From Nitrospirae bacterium RIFCSPLOW2_12_42_9 (GTDB lineage Bacteria > Nitrospirota > 9FT-COMBO-42-15 > HDB-SIOI813), in NCBI GenBank assembly GCA_001805205.1, contig MHER01000159.1, positions 1 through 13,486 of the forward strand: a stretch of DNA of 13,486 nucleotides, read 5' to 3'. The notes under the pieces are model-generated. The model had not been told where the DNA came from and made no database searches. It saw only the letters and a list, made by a program, of their open reading frames with translations. Each line of letters starts with the position of its first letter. Within the stretch, counting starts at the first letter, position 1. The position numbers and the translations under genes are program-made. Shown in pieces: positions 8,376 to 13,486 of this stretch.

Positions 8376-8396
8376 TTTGCACCACAGAGGCGCAAA
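8376..8396 (-). repeat. Hairpin directly upstream of the phoB ribosome-binding site
   Basis: On the minus strand TTTGCGCC, a 5-nt loop and GGTGCAAA form an 8-bp stem with one G-T wobble in RNA. The 3' arm abuts the AGGAG that serves the CTG start of phoB. The sequence resembles a short dispersed repeat of the 'gcctctgtggtg' type that I recall from other bacterial genomes; this was not verified. It may influence phoB translation or mRNA stability between pstS and phoB. Confidence 0.5.
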
Positions 8397-8407
8397 GATC
8401 ACATTGA

Positions 8408-9406
8408 TTACTCCTTCTGCAGTAAGTCCTCAATCTTTACACCAACCTGGGCGCCATGACCCCCAAAGACAGAGCCGGCAATACGTTTTTCATAACGTTT
8501 GAGCGCAATGTCATATGCCTTGTCAGGCAGGGAAATGTATCCCACCTCTTTAGAAAGGGCGGCGCCGTTCTTCATATAAAACTCCACGAATTTCACGACC
8601 TCGGATTTATCAGCAGATTTCCTGTTAATGTAGATAAATATAGGTCTTGCTAATGGCTGGTAAGTACCTTTTACAACATTTTCATACTCCGGGAACACAG
8701 GCCCTATCCCATTGGTATCATTTTCATCATCAACAGGTACAAGTTTCAATCTGTCCTTATTGTGATCATAGTATGCCACACCAAAGAAACCCAGGGCAAG
8801 TGCATCCGTTGCTATCCCCTGGACAAGGACATTATCATCCTCACTGGCAGTATAATCGCCCCGGCTTGCACCACCTTTGCCTACAATAGCCTCTGTGAAA
8901 TAGTCAAATGTACCTGAGTCAACACCGGGTCCAAATAGGTGAATATCCTTATCAGGCCAGCCCGGACGTACCTGACTCCACTTTGTAACCTTACCATGGG
9001 CCGCTGGTTCCCATATCCTCTTTAATTCTTTTACAGTAATATAGTCAACCCAGTTATTCTTTGGATTCACCATTACTGCCAGCCCATCGTATGCTACAGG
9101 GAGCTCAATGTATTCTATACCATTCTTCTTACAGAGTTCAACCTCTGTTGGTTTTATCGGCCTTGATGCATCGCTGATATCTGTCTCACCGATGCAAAAC
9201 CTCTTAAAACCGCCGCCGGTACCTGAAATCCCCACAGTCACCTTAATCTTTCCCTTTTCCAACTTCTGAAACTCCTCGGCCACTGCCTCTGTGATTGGAA
9301 ATACTGTAGACGAACCGTCTATTTTGATTATTGGTGCAGCATAATTCATTGCAGATGTAAACAATACTACTAAAACTGCCATAAAACCTGTTATTAACTT
9401 TTTCAT
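8408..9406 (-). CDS. pstS: Phosphate ABC transporter substrate-binding protein PstS
   Basis: Periplasmic phosphate-binding protein, 332 aa, with a Sec signal peptide ([19 protein letters not shown]..., cleavage probably near NYA-AP at ~23-24). Family motifs are [18 protein letters not shown] near the mature N-terminus, [25 protein letters not shown] (shown as motif residues GTGGGF and DASRPI), and [12 protein letters not shown] in the middle. These supply the phosphate-coordinating Ser/Thr/Asp residues. A full AAGGAGG ribosome site precedes the ATG. It is 23 bp downstream of the porin gene and upstream of phoB. No pstC, pstA, pstB or phoU is in the window, so the permease must be encoded elsewhere or this protein is a stand-alone receptor or scavenger. 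Confidence 0.93.
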   Translation of the reverse strand: MKKLITGFMAVLVVLFTSAMNYAAPIIKIDGSSTVFPITEAVAEEFQKLEKGKIKVTVGISGTGGGFKRFCIGETDISDASRPIKPTEVELCKKNGIEYIELPVAYDGLAVMVNPKNNWVDYITVKELKRIWEPAAHGKVTKWSQVRPGWPDKDIHLFGPGVDSGTFDYFTEAIVGKGGASRGDYTASEDDNVLVQGIATDALALGFFGVAYYDHNKDRLKLVPVDDENDTNGIGPVFPEYENVVKGTYQPLARPIFIYINRKSADKSEVVKFVEFYMKNGAALSKEVGYISLPDKAYDIALKRYEKRIAGSVFGGHGAQVGVKIEDLLQKE

Positions 9407-9429
9407 TTTTTCCTCCTTAACTTATAATA

Positions 9430-10680
9430 TTAGAAATAAAGTTGTGCCTGAACCTGATAGACATCCTTTTTATCATCATCAGATAAATATCCACTGGCAT
9501 TTTTATCATATTCCGTATGGGCCCAGTTCATACCTACCTTGAAGCTGTGACCCTTGCCATACCAGTTTACTCCAAGTGTAGTAGTCTTCTCCTCCTTATC
9601 ATCACTGTTGGAGTCCTGATCAAATATCTCGTAACGTACCACAGGCTCTATATTCGGGCCTTGAACAAAATAACCGGCCTGAACATACCAGCCGTTCGGT
9701 TCTTTATCGCTCTTCGACGGATCAGTGTACTCCTCTTTCCATGTGTTATACTCAAACTGTCCTGTTATAGCATTCCAGTGACCCGAGATATCAAAACCTG
9801 TAAGGGTTCTGTCCTCTTCATAGTTGTTTCCCTTGTACTCGATCCCCTGCTGGGCTGCATAATCTGCCCCTATTGTCAGATGCTTCCCATTACCGAGGTG
9901 TGCATCGCTCTGACTCTTTTCAATCCAGCCAGGCGGAGATATCTCAACCCTTGCAATATAAAGGGTACCGGATTTATGGACTTTAACAGTTGTATCTGTC
10001 GTTGTAGATGTAGTAGTACATGATGTTAGAGTTTCACATTTTGTGTCATAGCTTGTAGTGGTTATACCACTGTGTATAGTTGAATTTGGTTCCCATCCAT
10101 CTCCAATAGCAAAATTATAGGCAAATATCCCCTCTGATGCCTTCCCATGCAGTACAATATGTGACTGATAGTAATCGTCAAAGAGCTTCTTTGTAGCTTC
10201 TGTTGAGTTCGGTCTCTCTACAATAAGCTGCTTTGATGAAGATGTAAGGGATATGCGGGAGTAGGGGAGCTTTGCCTTGCCGAATCTAAGATTAAAGAGA
10301 TCATCAAATTTATAATCAATATTTGCATACTGTATCTTTACTTCATTTGTGGGAGAACCGCTGCTGGAAGCGAATTTTCCATTCTTATCCGCCTCAAAGA
10401 TGAGGCTGTATTTTAAATCCTGTAGCAGTTGCCCGCCGAACTCAAGGCGGATTCTTCGTATATAAATATCCGTTTCTGACTCATAGGATTTCTTGTCTTC
10501 ACCGGTCGCCATGTCTCCCATATCAAACCTCGGCTGGAGACGTATCCTGGTGGTTATATCCGTATCGTCACTAATCTTTACCTTTAGCCCCTTTGTCTCT
10601 TCACCAAACATAAACTCCTGGGCATATACTGTTGCGGTTAACATCAGAAATATAATTCCCATCATCAATAATTTCCTCAT
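9430..10680 (-). CDS. Phosphate-selective porin (OprO/OprP family)
   Basis: Outer-membrane beta-barrel protein of 416 aa. It has a signal peptide (MRKLLMMGIIFLMLTATVYA, cleavage before QEF) and then a barrel rich in alternating aromatic and charged strands. Characteristic segments are IRRIRLEFGGQLLQDLKYSL, IDYKFDDLFNLRFGKAKLPY and the terminal QVQAQLYF, whose final Phe is the usual signal for barrel assembly. These match the OprO/OprP porin family (PF07396), which forms anion/phosphate channels. Placement directly before pstS, behind a Pho-type promoter, supports phosphate rather than another substrate. A Thr-rich stretch (~215-235) with two Cys is probably an extracellular loop. The ribosome site AGGAG is 9 nt before the ATG. 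Confidence 0.88.
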   Translation of the reverse strand: MRKLLMMGIIFLMLTATVYAQEFMFGEETKGLKVKISDDTDITTRIRLQPRFDMGDMATGEDKKSYESETDIYIRRIRLEFGGQLLQDLKYSLIFEADKNGKFASSSGSPTNEVKIQYANIDYKFDDLFNLRFGKAKLPYSRISLTSSSKQLIVERPNSTEATKKLFDDYYQSHIVLHGKASEGIFAYNFAIGDGWEPNSTIHSGITTTSYDTKCETLTSCTTTSTTTDTTVKVHKSGTLYIARVEISPPGWIEKSQSDAHLGNGKHLTIGADYAAQQGIEYKGNNYEEDRTLTGFDISGHWNAITGQFEYNTWKEEYTDPSKSDKEPNGWYVQAGYFVQGPNIEPVVRYEIFDQDSNSDDKEEKTTTLGVNWYGKGHSFKVGMNWAHTEYDKNASGYLSDDDKKDVYQVQAQLYF

Positions 10681-10704
10681 TTATTTGCTCTCCTTTTTAA
10701 TTGA

Positions 10705-11229
10705 TTATTTATCTTCATGTCTCTTCTCATACTCCTGCAGTGCAAATTCCGATTCGAATATCACTGTCTCGCCATTAGGACCGAAACCTATTCCTGAAAC
10801 AGGGCTCTTCCCAGGCTTGCCGGACTTTTCAAACTCCTCCTTTGCTTTTGGCGAGATAAAGACATAGATCCTTTCATCCTTTTCGATCTCATAATATGCA
10901 TTGGCTTTTACCTTTCCAGGCTTAAGTTTTCCGCTATCGAGTTTGAAATACTCAACAGTGGGTTCTGCTGATACTCTGGCCTTCTGATTATTGGCACAGC
11001 CTGAAGCACCTATAAGACCTGTCATGAGAATAAAACATGCTGCTGCAGCGGCCCAATTCAGCCTTCTTATAAACCCCTTTCTCAGGGTATATGACAAAAG
11101 CATGGGGCATCGGTCATGATCTTTTGTTGTACAGTACCTGGTCATATCAGAGTAACCTGGTGACATACGTCTCGTTGATGCATGGCAGATACTCTTTTCC
11201 TTGACGGCTTCTAAATATGGACACTCCAT
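10705..11229 (-). CDS. Uncharacterised membrane-anchored protein with N-terminal four-Cys module, first gene of the pho operon
   Basis: 174 aa from the ATG at 11229, which has a strong AGGAGGTG ribosome site; a GTG at 11241 overlaps that site and is less likely. Three parts are visible. A hydrophilic N-terminus has Cys3-x11-Cys15-x17-Cys33-x7-Cys41, a spacing that suggests a metal or cluster site. A hydrophobic segment (~59-77) ends in GASGC, a weak lipobox. A soluble ~95-residue C-terminus contains YYEIEKDERIYVFISPKAKEEF, faintly like a YHS/TRASH fold without its cysteines. If the protein starts at the upstream ATG, the Cys module is cytoplasmic and the tail periplasmic. If an internal Met (residue 43) is used, it would be an ordinary lipoprotein. 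It lies 24 bp before the porin gene and just after the Pho-type promoter, so a role in phosphate stress is likely but its function is unknown. Confidence 0.75.
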   Translation of the reverse strand: MECPYLEAVKEKSICHASTRRMSPGYSDMTRYCTTKDHDRCPMLLSYTLRKGFIRRLNWAAAAACFILMTGLIGASGCANNQKARVSAEPTVEYFKLDSGKLKPGKVKANAYYEIEKDERIYVFISPKAKEEFEKSGKPGKSPVSGIGFGPNGETVIFESEFALQEYEKRHEDK

Positions 11230-11267
11230 CTTTTTCTTCACCTCCTTTTTATTATATTTATGTTGAA

Positions 11268-11321
11268 ATTATATAGTGGTCAGATTGCAGGAATATAACG
11301 GGAATGTTAAGGTTGTGTTAC
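11268..11321 (-). promoter_or_regulatory. Pho-type operator array and promoter (four 11-bp phased repeats plus TATAAT)
   Basis: Read on the minus strand, four consecutive 11-bp units (11311-11321, 11300-11310, 11289-11299, 11278-11288) begin GTAACAC, TTAACAT, GTTATAT and GCAATCT. The second unit contains TTAACA, the core of the tandem Pho half-site known from PhoP of Gram-positive bacteria. The 11-bp period is that of PhoB/PhoP dimers binding one DNA face. Four bases further is a TATAAT -10 (11268-11273) with no good -35, as expected of an activator-dependent promoter. Transcription would begin near 11261 and leave a ~30-nt leader to the ATG at 11229. Binding by the PhoB encoded in the same operon is inference. 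Confidence 0.7.
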
Positions 11322-11557
11322 ACTTTGCCGGACAAGGGAAAGCAGACCCTAAGATATTATGACTGGTTCAGTAACAAGAGCAGTGGCTTGCGGAAAGGAA
11401 TACAGCCATCATCTCCTATATATGATCCTTCATCGGGGTCAAATACGATCTTATTAAGACAGTGATTACTGTTGATATAAATAATTCCAGCTATTATATG
11501 GGAGCAGTTCTGTATAAATGGTGAAAGATGGATTCCATATCAACTAAATATTGATAG
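11301..11557 (+). pseudogene. Decayed fragment of an IS91-like (Y2) transposase
   Basis: On the plus strand from 11325 the frame reads TLPDKGKQTLRYYDWFSNKS and then SGLRKG, and ends at TGA 11463-11465. The PDKG...RYYxWxSNKxxGxR block is a hallmark of the C-terminal part of Y2 transposases (PF04986, IS91-type). The frame is open back to 11277 but has no start or catalytic HUH motif. After 11465 possible homology continues in another frame (SSYYMGAVLYKW from 11486), with internal stops to ~11554, which indicates frameshift and decay. No IS ends are visible. It lies back to back with the Pho-type promoter, and its left part overlaps the operator repeats. Confidence 0.55.
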
Positions 11558-11585
11558 AAATTTTGTCCCCATCTTATTTTTTTCT

Positions 11586-11801
11586 TCACAACCTGAACCG
11601 TTCCCTTTTCCCTGCCAGAAACCTTGCCTTTGTAAATTTTAATTGCTTTTCAATCTCCGAGAATATTTTATTTACTTCTTCTTCTGCATATTCATACGAG
11701 CTCTTGTTTGAGCAATTTCCTAGTATCCTGATTTTCTCGAGAATCTCGTTGGTTCTTTTAGATGCTACTCTTTTAAAACGTTCATGTCTGTTTTCTTCCA
11801 T
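11586..11801 (-). CDS. Small helical hypothetical protein, third gene of the nucleotidyltransferase cassette
   Basis: 71 aa from the ATG at 11801. A TTG at 11819 would add six residues and overlap the nucleotidyltransferase stop. The protein is charged and almost wholly helical. Residues around ERFKRVASKRTNEILEKIRI, LGNCSNKSSYEY and EEVNKIFSEIEKQL match a recurrent small-protein pattern (KR.N.IL..IR.LGN.SNKS.Y.Y....V.KIF..IE) that I recall beside mobile or toxin-antitoxin-like genes; the function is not known. It has no membrane segment or catalytic motif. Translation is probably coupled to the upstream gene, because its ribosome site is weak. It could be an antitoxin or accessory subunit. 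Confidence 0.65.
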   Translation of the reverse strand: MEENRHERFKRVASKRTNEILEKIRILGNCSNKSSYEYAEEEVNKIFSEIEKQLKFTKARFLAGKRERFRL

Positions 11802-11815
11802 CTTTCGATTTCCAG

Positions 11816-12277
11816 TCAACTTTTCTTTTTCTTCCCCTGTTTTATTTTTTTAATCTTTCGTAAAAATTTTAGATCCTCTAAATCCTTTATCCTGCCCGCA
11901 GCCTTCTTCATCTTTATAAGATCGTTTAGTGAAGCAAAATAGACGAAAGTGTCACCGAACTTTGCTTTTACTTTATTTTTCCACACCTGATCAAAGGTAA
12001 TACCTTTTACAAACGGGTGAATATCTGTTTCAACAGCATATTGGCGAATCAATAATTTCTTCTGGATTAAGTCTTCGATCTCAACATCCGTTACATCGTA
12101 TCCAAATTCTTTTAACGCTTGCAAGGCTTTTTCAGCATTTGATCTTTCAGGTCTTATAAAAATGTCTATATCCAAGGTTGCGCGTGCATACCCATGAACA
12201 GGAAAAGCAGTTGCGCCAATTACAATAAAATCAACATTATGTTCTTTTAATAATTTCAAAAGATTTTCTGTGACCAT
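11816..12277 (-). CDS. Small nucleotidyltransferase (DUF6036/AbiEii-like superfamily)
   Basis: A 153-aa protein with the minimal nucleotidyltransferase fold. IVIGATAFPVHGYARATLDI followed by DIF carries the glycine-rich loop (Gly21) and the metal-binding pair Asp36-x-Asp38. A likely third acidic residue is Asp85 in VETDIHPF. The C-terminal SLNDLIKMKKAAGRIKDLED is the usual closing helix of this family. It would transfer a nucleotide to a protein or RNA target in the cytoplasm. Relatives include toxin components of type IV systems and standalone enzymes. The tail is strongly basic (KKIKKIKQGKKKKS). Its start overlaps the 61-aa upstream gene by 41 bp, and a ~71-aa helical gene follows. The target is unknown. 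Confidence 0.85.
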   Translation of the reverse strand: MVTENLLKLLKEHNVDFIVIGATAFPVHGYARATLDIDIFIRPERSNAEKALQALKEFGYDVTDVEIEDLIQKKLLIRQYAVETDIHPFVKGITFDQVWKNKVKAKFGDTFVYFASLNDLIKMKKAAGRIKDLEDLKFLRKIKKIKQGKKKKS

Positions 12278-12422
12278 GTTTCTCCAGTAATCGTATCATC
12301 TCTTTTGTTTTTTGAAACATCATTTCAAATCTCTTACGGGTTGTAAGTGACATTTGATACTTTAATTCAAACTCTATTTCTTTCTTTTCATTATGCTTGG
12401 ATAATTTCAATATTGGACACAT
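12237..12422 (-). CDS. 61-aa hypothetical protein heading the nucleotidyltransferase cassette
   Basis: A short basic protein (MCPILKLSKHNEKKEIEFEL..., SLTTRKRFEMMFQKTKEMIR, then HGHRKSFEIIKRT). The SLTT.KRF.MM...K.M..LL..HGHRK.FEIIKRT pattern is one I recognise from many uncharacterised small proteins found upstream of nucleotidyltransferases; no function is established to my knowledge. The ATG at 12422 lies ~38 nt downstream of the predicted start point of a strong promoter. AAGG is 10 nt upstream. The 3' end overlaps the nucleotidyltransferase by 41 bp in another frame, so the two are translationally coupled. A role as antitoxin or as target/adaptor of the enzyme is inference from layout. 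Confidence 0.7.
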   Translation of the reverse strand: MCPILKLSKHNEKKEIEFELKYQMSLTTRKRFEMMFQKTKEMIRLLEKHGHRKSFEIIKRT

Positions 12423-12466
12423 ATAATACTTGCCTTTTTATCCTTGTTATTTTTAAAATATATGAA

Positions 12467-12495
12467 ATATTATGCTATTTAATAATAAATGTCAA
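12467..12495 (-). promoter_or_regulatory. Strong sigma70-type promoter of the nucleotidyltransferase cassette
   Basis: On the minus strand a perfect TTGACA (12490-12495), a 17-bp spacer and TAATAT (12467-12472) lie in very AT-rich DNA, about 45 bp before the 61-aa gene. Transcription would start near 12460. An inverted repeat lies 17 bp upstream of the -35. Confidence 0.75.
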
Positions 12496-12511
12496 GATAA
12501 TAAATTAATAA

Positions 12512-12542
12512 TACATGTAAATATTCATACTATTTACATGTA
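12512..12542. promoter_or_regulatory. 12-bp-arm inverted repeat, candidate operator
   Basis: TACATGTAAATA and TATTTACATGTA form a perfect 12-bp dyad around a 7-nt centre. Each arm contains ACATGT. It lies 17 bp upstream of the -35 box of the nucleotidyltransferase cassette promoter. No T-run follows, so a terminator is unlikely; a dimeric regulator site is the better reading. The binding protein is unknown. Confidence 0.6.
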
Positions 12543-12728
12543 CAGCCTGATTGGCATTAGGAACATTATCTTATTAACAAAGGGAATTATGGCAAAATTG
12601 ACGTCCCAATTACCGCCATGCTTTTTATACTCATCCAGCATGTCTTGCGTTGGCAACAATTCGGACAGGTGCACGTATTTAATGCAGCAGATTGCGTGGT
12701 TCCTTTTGAAAATGCATAGCGAGCGCAA
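12543..12728. other. Intergenic stretch without a supported gene
   Basis: Between the dyad and the palindromic repeat there is no convincing gene. A minus-strand frame (12534-12728, TTG start, 64 codons) encodes YVHLSELLPTQDMLDEYKKH near its middle, which looks protein-like. However, it has no ribosome site, begins at the edge of the palindromic repeat and ends inside the dyad. It could be a relic of a lost gene. Confidence 0.35.
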
Positions 12729-12750
12729 TCCCTGCAGCTTGCTGCAGGGA
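12729..12750. repeat. Palindromic REP-like hairpin downstream of the receiver gene
   Basis: TCCCTGCAGC-TT-GCTGCAGGGA is a perfect 10-bp inverted repeat with a 2-nt centre, located 10 bp beyond the stop of the single-domain response regulator. No T-run follows on the minus strand. It resembles the 'gaagctccctgcagcaagc' type of dispersed palindromic element (recollection, not verified) and may stabilise the 3' end of the transcript. Confidence 0.65.
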
Positions 12751-12760
12751 GCTTCAATGT

Positions 12761-13159
12761 CTACCCGCTATAGGTATTCCCTGGGAAATGCAGTAAGGCT
12801 TCTATCCTCAAGACGAGATCATTCATATCAAAGGGCTTTGTGATATAATAATCTGCACCATCAGAAAGGCCCCTTGCCCTGTCCGATAGTCCTGAAAGTG
12901 CAGTCATAAGGACCACACAAAGATTTGATATAGCTACATCTTTGTTGTCTTTTATCCAGCGGCACAACTTCAAACCGTCTATCTCCGGTAACATAATATC
13001 GAGTAAAAGAAGATCAGGTTTAAACTCCCTGATTTTCATAATGGCCTCAAGACCATTAACCGCAGCACCCGTTTTGTATCCTGACCTGTTCAGGTGCCAA
13101 TCTAATAAGCTCAGAAGGTCAAGGTCATCGTCTACTATCAGGATCCTTTTATTCTTCAC
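12761..13159 (-). CDS. Single-domain response regulator (CheY-like receiver)
   Basis: 132 aa, a lone receiver domain with no output domain. The acidic pocket is Asp10-Asp11-Asp12, the phospho-acceptor is Asp54 (LLLDIMLPEIDG), the switch Thr is Thr86 (LMTA) and the conserved lysine is Lys108 (ITKPF). The IMLPEIDGLKLC segment is closer to PhoB-type receivers than to CheY. The GTG start has AAAGGA 9 nt upstream, inside the end of the preceding gene, and lies 4 bp after its stop. The kinase that serves it is not obvious. The hybrid kinase upstream of tdh or an unlinked enzyme are candidates. Output would be by protein contact, possibly with the winged-helix-like neighbour. Confidence 0.9.
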   Translation of the reverse strand: MKNKRILIVDDDLDLLSLLDWHLNRSGYKTGAAVNGLEAIMKIREFKPDLLLLDIMLPEIDGLKLCRWIKDNKDVAISNLCVVLMTALSGLSDRARGLSDGADYYITKPFDMNDLVLRIEALLHFPGNTYSG

Positions 13160-13163
13160 TTAT

Positions 13164-13397
13164 TCAAATCCTTTCTTCCAGGCATATTTTTTCGCCGTTA
13201 TTAACAGGGATAAAGAAGACATAATCAGCCTCCTCCCTTCTGATATTTATCTTATGCTCTGAAGAAAGACGCTCAATAGCAAGAAATATGAGATTAAATG
13301 AGGCATCTGTAACAGATATGAGATGTGTTAGTGAAACATTCCCCTTTTTCATTACAACATCATAAACCTTGTCCGTTGTTTTTAATAAATCATCCAT
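13164..13397 (-). CDS. Small winged-helix-like protein upstream of the receiver
   Basis: 77 aa with a helix-helix-helix-strand-strand pattern. VYDVVMKKGNVSLTHLISVT, then SFNLIFLAIERLSSEHKINI, then a short beta wing (EEADYVFFIPV) recall the small winged helix-turn-helix domain formerly called DUF2582 (PF10771). There the AI..L..E.KI segment is typical. A role in DNA binding or protein interaction is inferred from this resemblance only. The ribosome site AGGAGG is ideal (6 nt from the ATG). The response regulator follows after 4 bp, so the two form one operon and may act as a split regulator. Confidence 0.65.
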   Translation of the reverse strand: MDDLLKTTDKVYDVVMKKGNVSLTHLISVTDASFNLIFLAIERLSSEHKINIRREEADYVFFIPVNNGEKICLEERI

Positions 13398-13460
13398 TTT
13401 ACACCTCCTTGCTATTCTTAATGGATATTAATATAGATTTACCAATCGCCGTTGAATCAT

Positions 13461-13480
13461 CATTGCGAGCGAAGCAATCC
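13461..13480. repeat. Dispersed palindromic repeat (CATTGCGAGCGAAGCAATCC)
   Basis: ATTGC and GCAAT arms (13462-13466 and 13474-13478) flank GAGCGAA. I recognise this sequence as a common dispersed repeat in several bacterial groups, including Nitrospirota and Desulfobacterota genomes; copy number cannot be judged here. It lies ~65 bp upstream of the winged-helix gene, near the window edge. Confidence 0.6.
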
Positions 13481-13486
13481 AGACGA

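Noticed and set aside
12534..12728. 64-codon minus-strand frame containing YVHLSELLPTQDMLDEYKKH
   Set aside because: TTG start without ribosome site; starts at the palindromic repeat and ends in the dyad; no recognised family. It may be a gene relic but cannot be supported as a gene.
12729..12750. Intrinsic terminator for the receiver operon
   Set aside because: The stem is strong but no T-run follows on the minus strand, so it was listed as a repeat instead.
13398..13460. Promoter for the winged-helix/receiver operon
   Set aside because: TTCAAC-N17-TATTAA can be drawn on the minus strand, but the match is too weak to call.
1..13486. CRISPR array, tRNA or rRNA genes
   Set aside because: No regularly spaced direct repeats of CRISPR size and no tRNA or rRNA-like sequence were seen by eye on either strand.

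Overview
The window comes from a moderately AT-rich Gram-negative bacterium. Evidence for an outer membrane is a PF07396-type porin with a C-terminal Phe. Protein style (many PAS/HisKA kinases, receivers, a CheR) and short dispersed palindromic repeats suggest Nitrospirota or a Desulfobacterota-like lineage. This placement is inference only; there is no rRNA or marker gene here.

Layout, left to right. (1) Bases 1-89 hold the last codons of a plus-strand FAD-dependent dehydrogenase. Its stop codon abuts the stop of the convergent gene. (2) Bases 90-6156 hold a minus-strand unit, transcribed cheR -> hybrid histidine kinase -> tdh -> kbl. It is driven by a good sigma70-type promoter at 6215-6243. 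tdh and kbl encode the two-step threonine-to-glycine pathway (threonine -> 2-amino-3-oxobutyrate -> glycine + acetyl-CoA). The kinase and the orphan CheR methyltransferase are tightly coupled to each other (4 bp gap). (3) A divergent plus-strand PilZ (c-di-GMP receptor) gene lies at 6301-6639 and overlaps the end of the next unit tail to tail. (4) Bases 6636-11229 hold a minus-strand phosphate-starvation operon: Cys-rich membrane-anchored protein -> OprO/OprP-like porin -> PstS -> PhoB -> PhoR. Upstream of its first gene are four phased 11-bp repeats that resemble tandem PhoB/PhoP half-sites, directly before a TATAAT -10. A decayed IS91-like (Y2) transposase fragment abuts or overlaps these repeats. 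(5) Bases 11586-12422 hold a compact three-gene minus-strand cassette: a 61-aa protein, a small nucleotidyltransferase and a ~71-aa helical protein. It has its own TTGACA-N17-TAATAT promoter and an upstream 12-bp-arm inverted repeat, and it has the architecture of a toxin-antitoxin-like module. (6) Bases 12761-13397 hold a small winged-helix-like protein followed by a single-domain response regulator. Short palindromic repeats lie on both sides (12729-12750 and 13461-13480).

How the parts may work together. PstS captures periplasmic phosphate that enters through the porin, and PhoR/PhoB would switch the operon on through the phased repeats. The PstCAB permease and PhoU are not in the window. 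The PhoR here has no transmembrane segment, so it must be informed by a cytoplasmic partner. The most interesting points are the Pho-type operator array beside a transposase relic, the CTG start of phoB behind a hairpin, the CheR/hybrid-kinase pair coupled to threonine catabolism, and the nucleotidyltransferase cassette.
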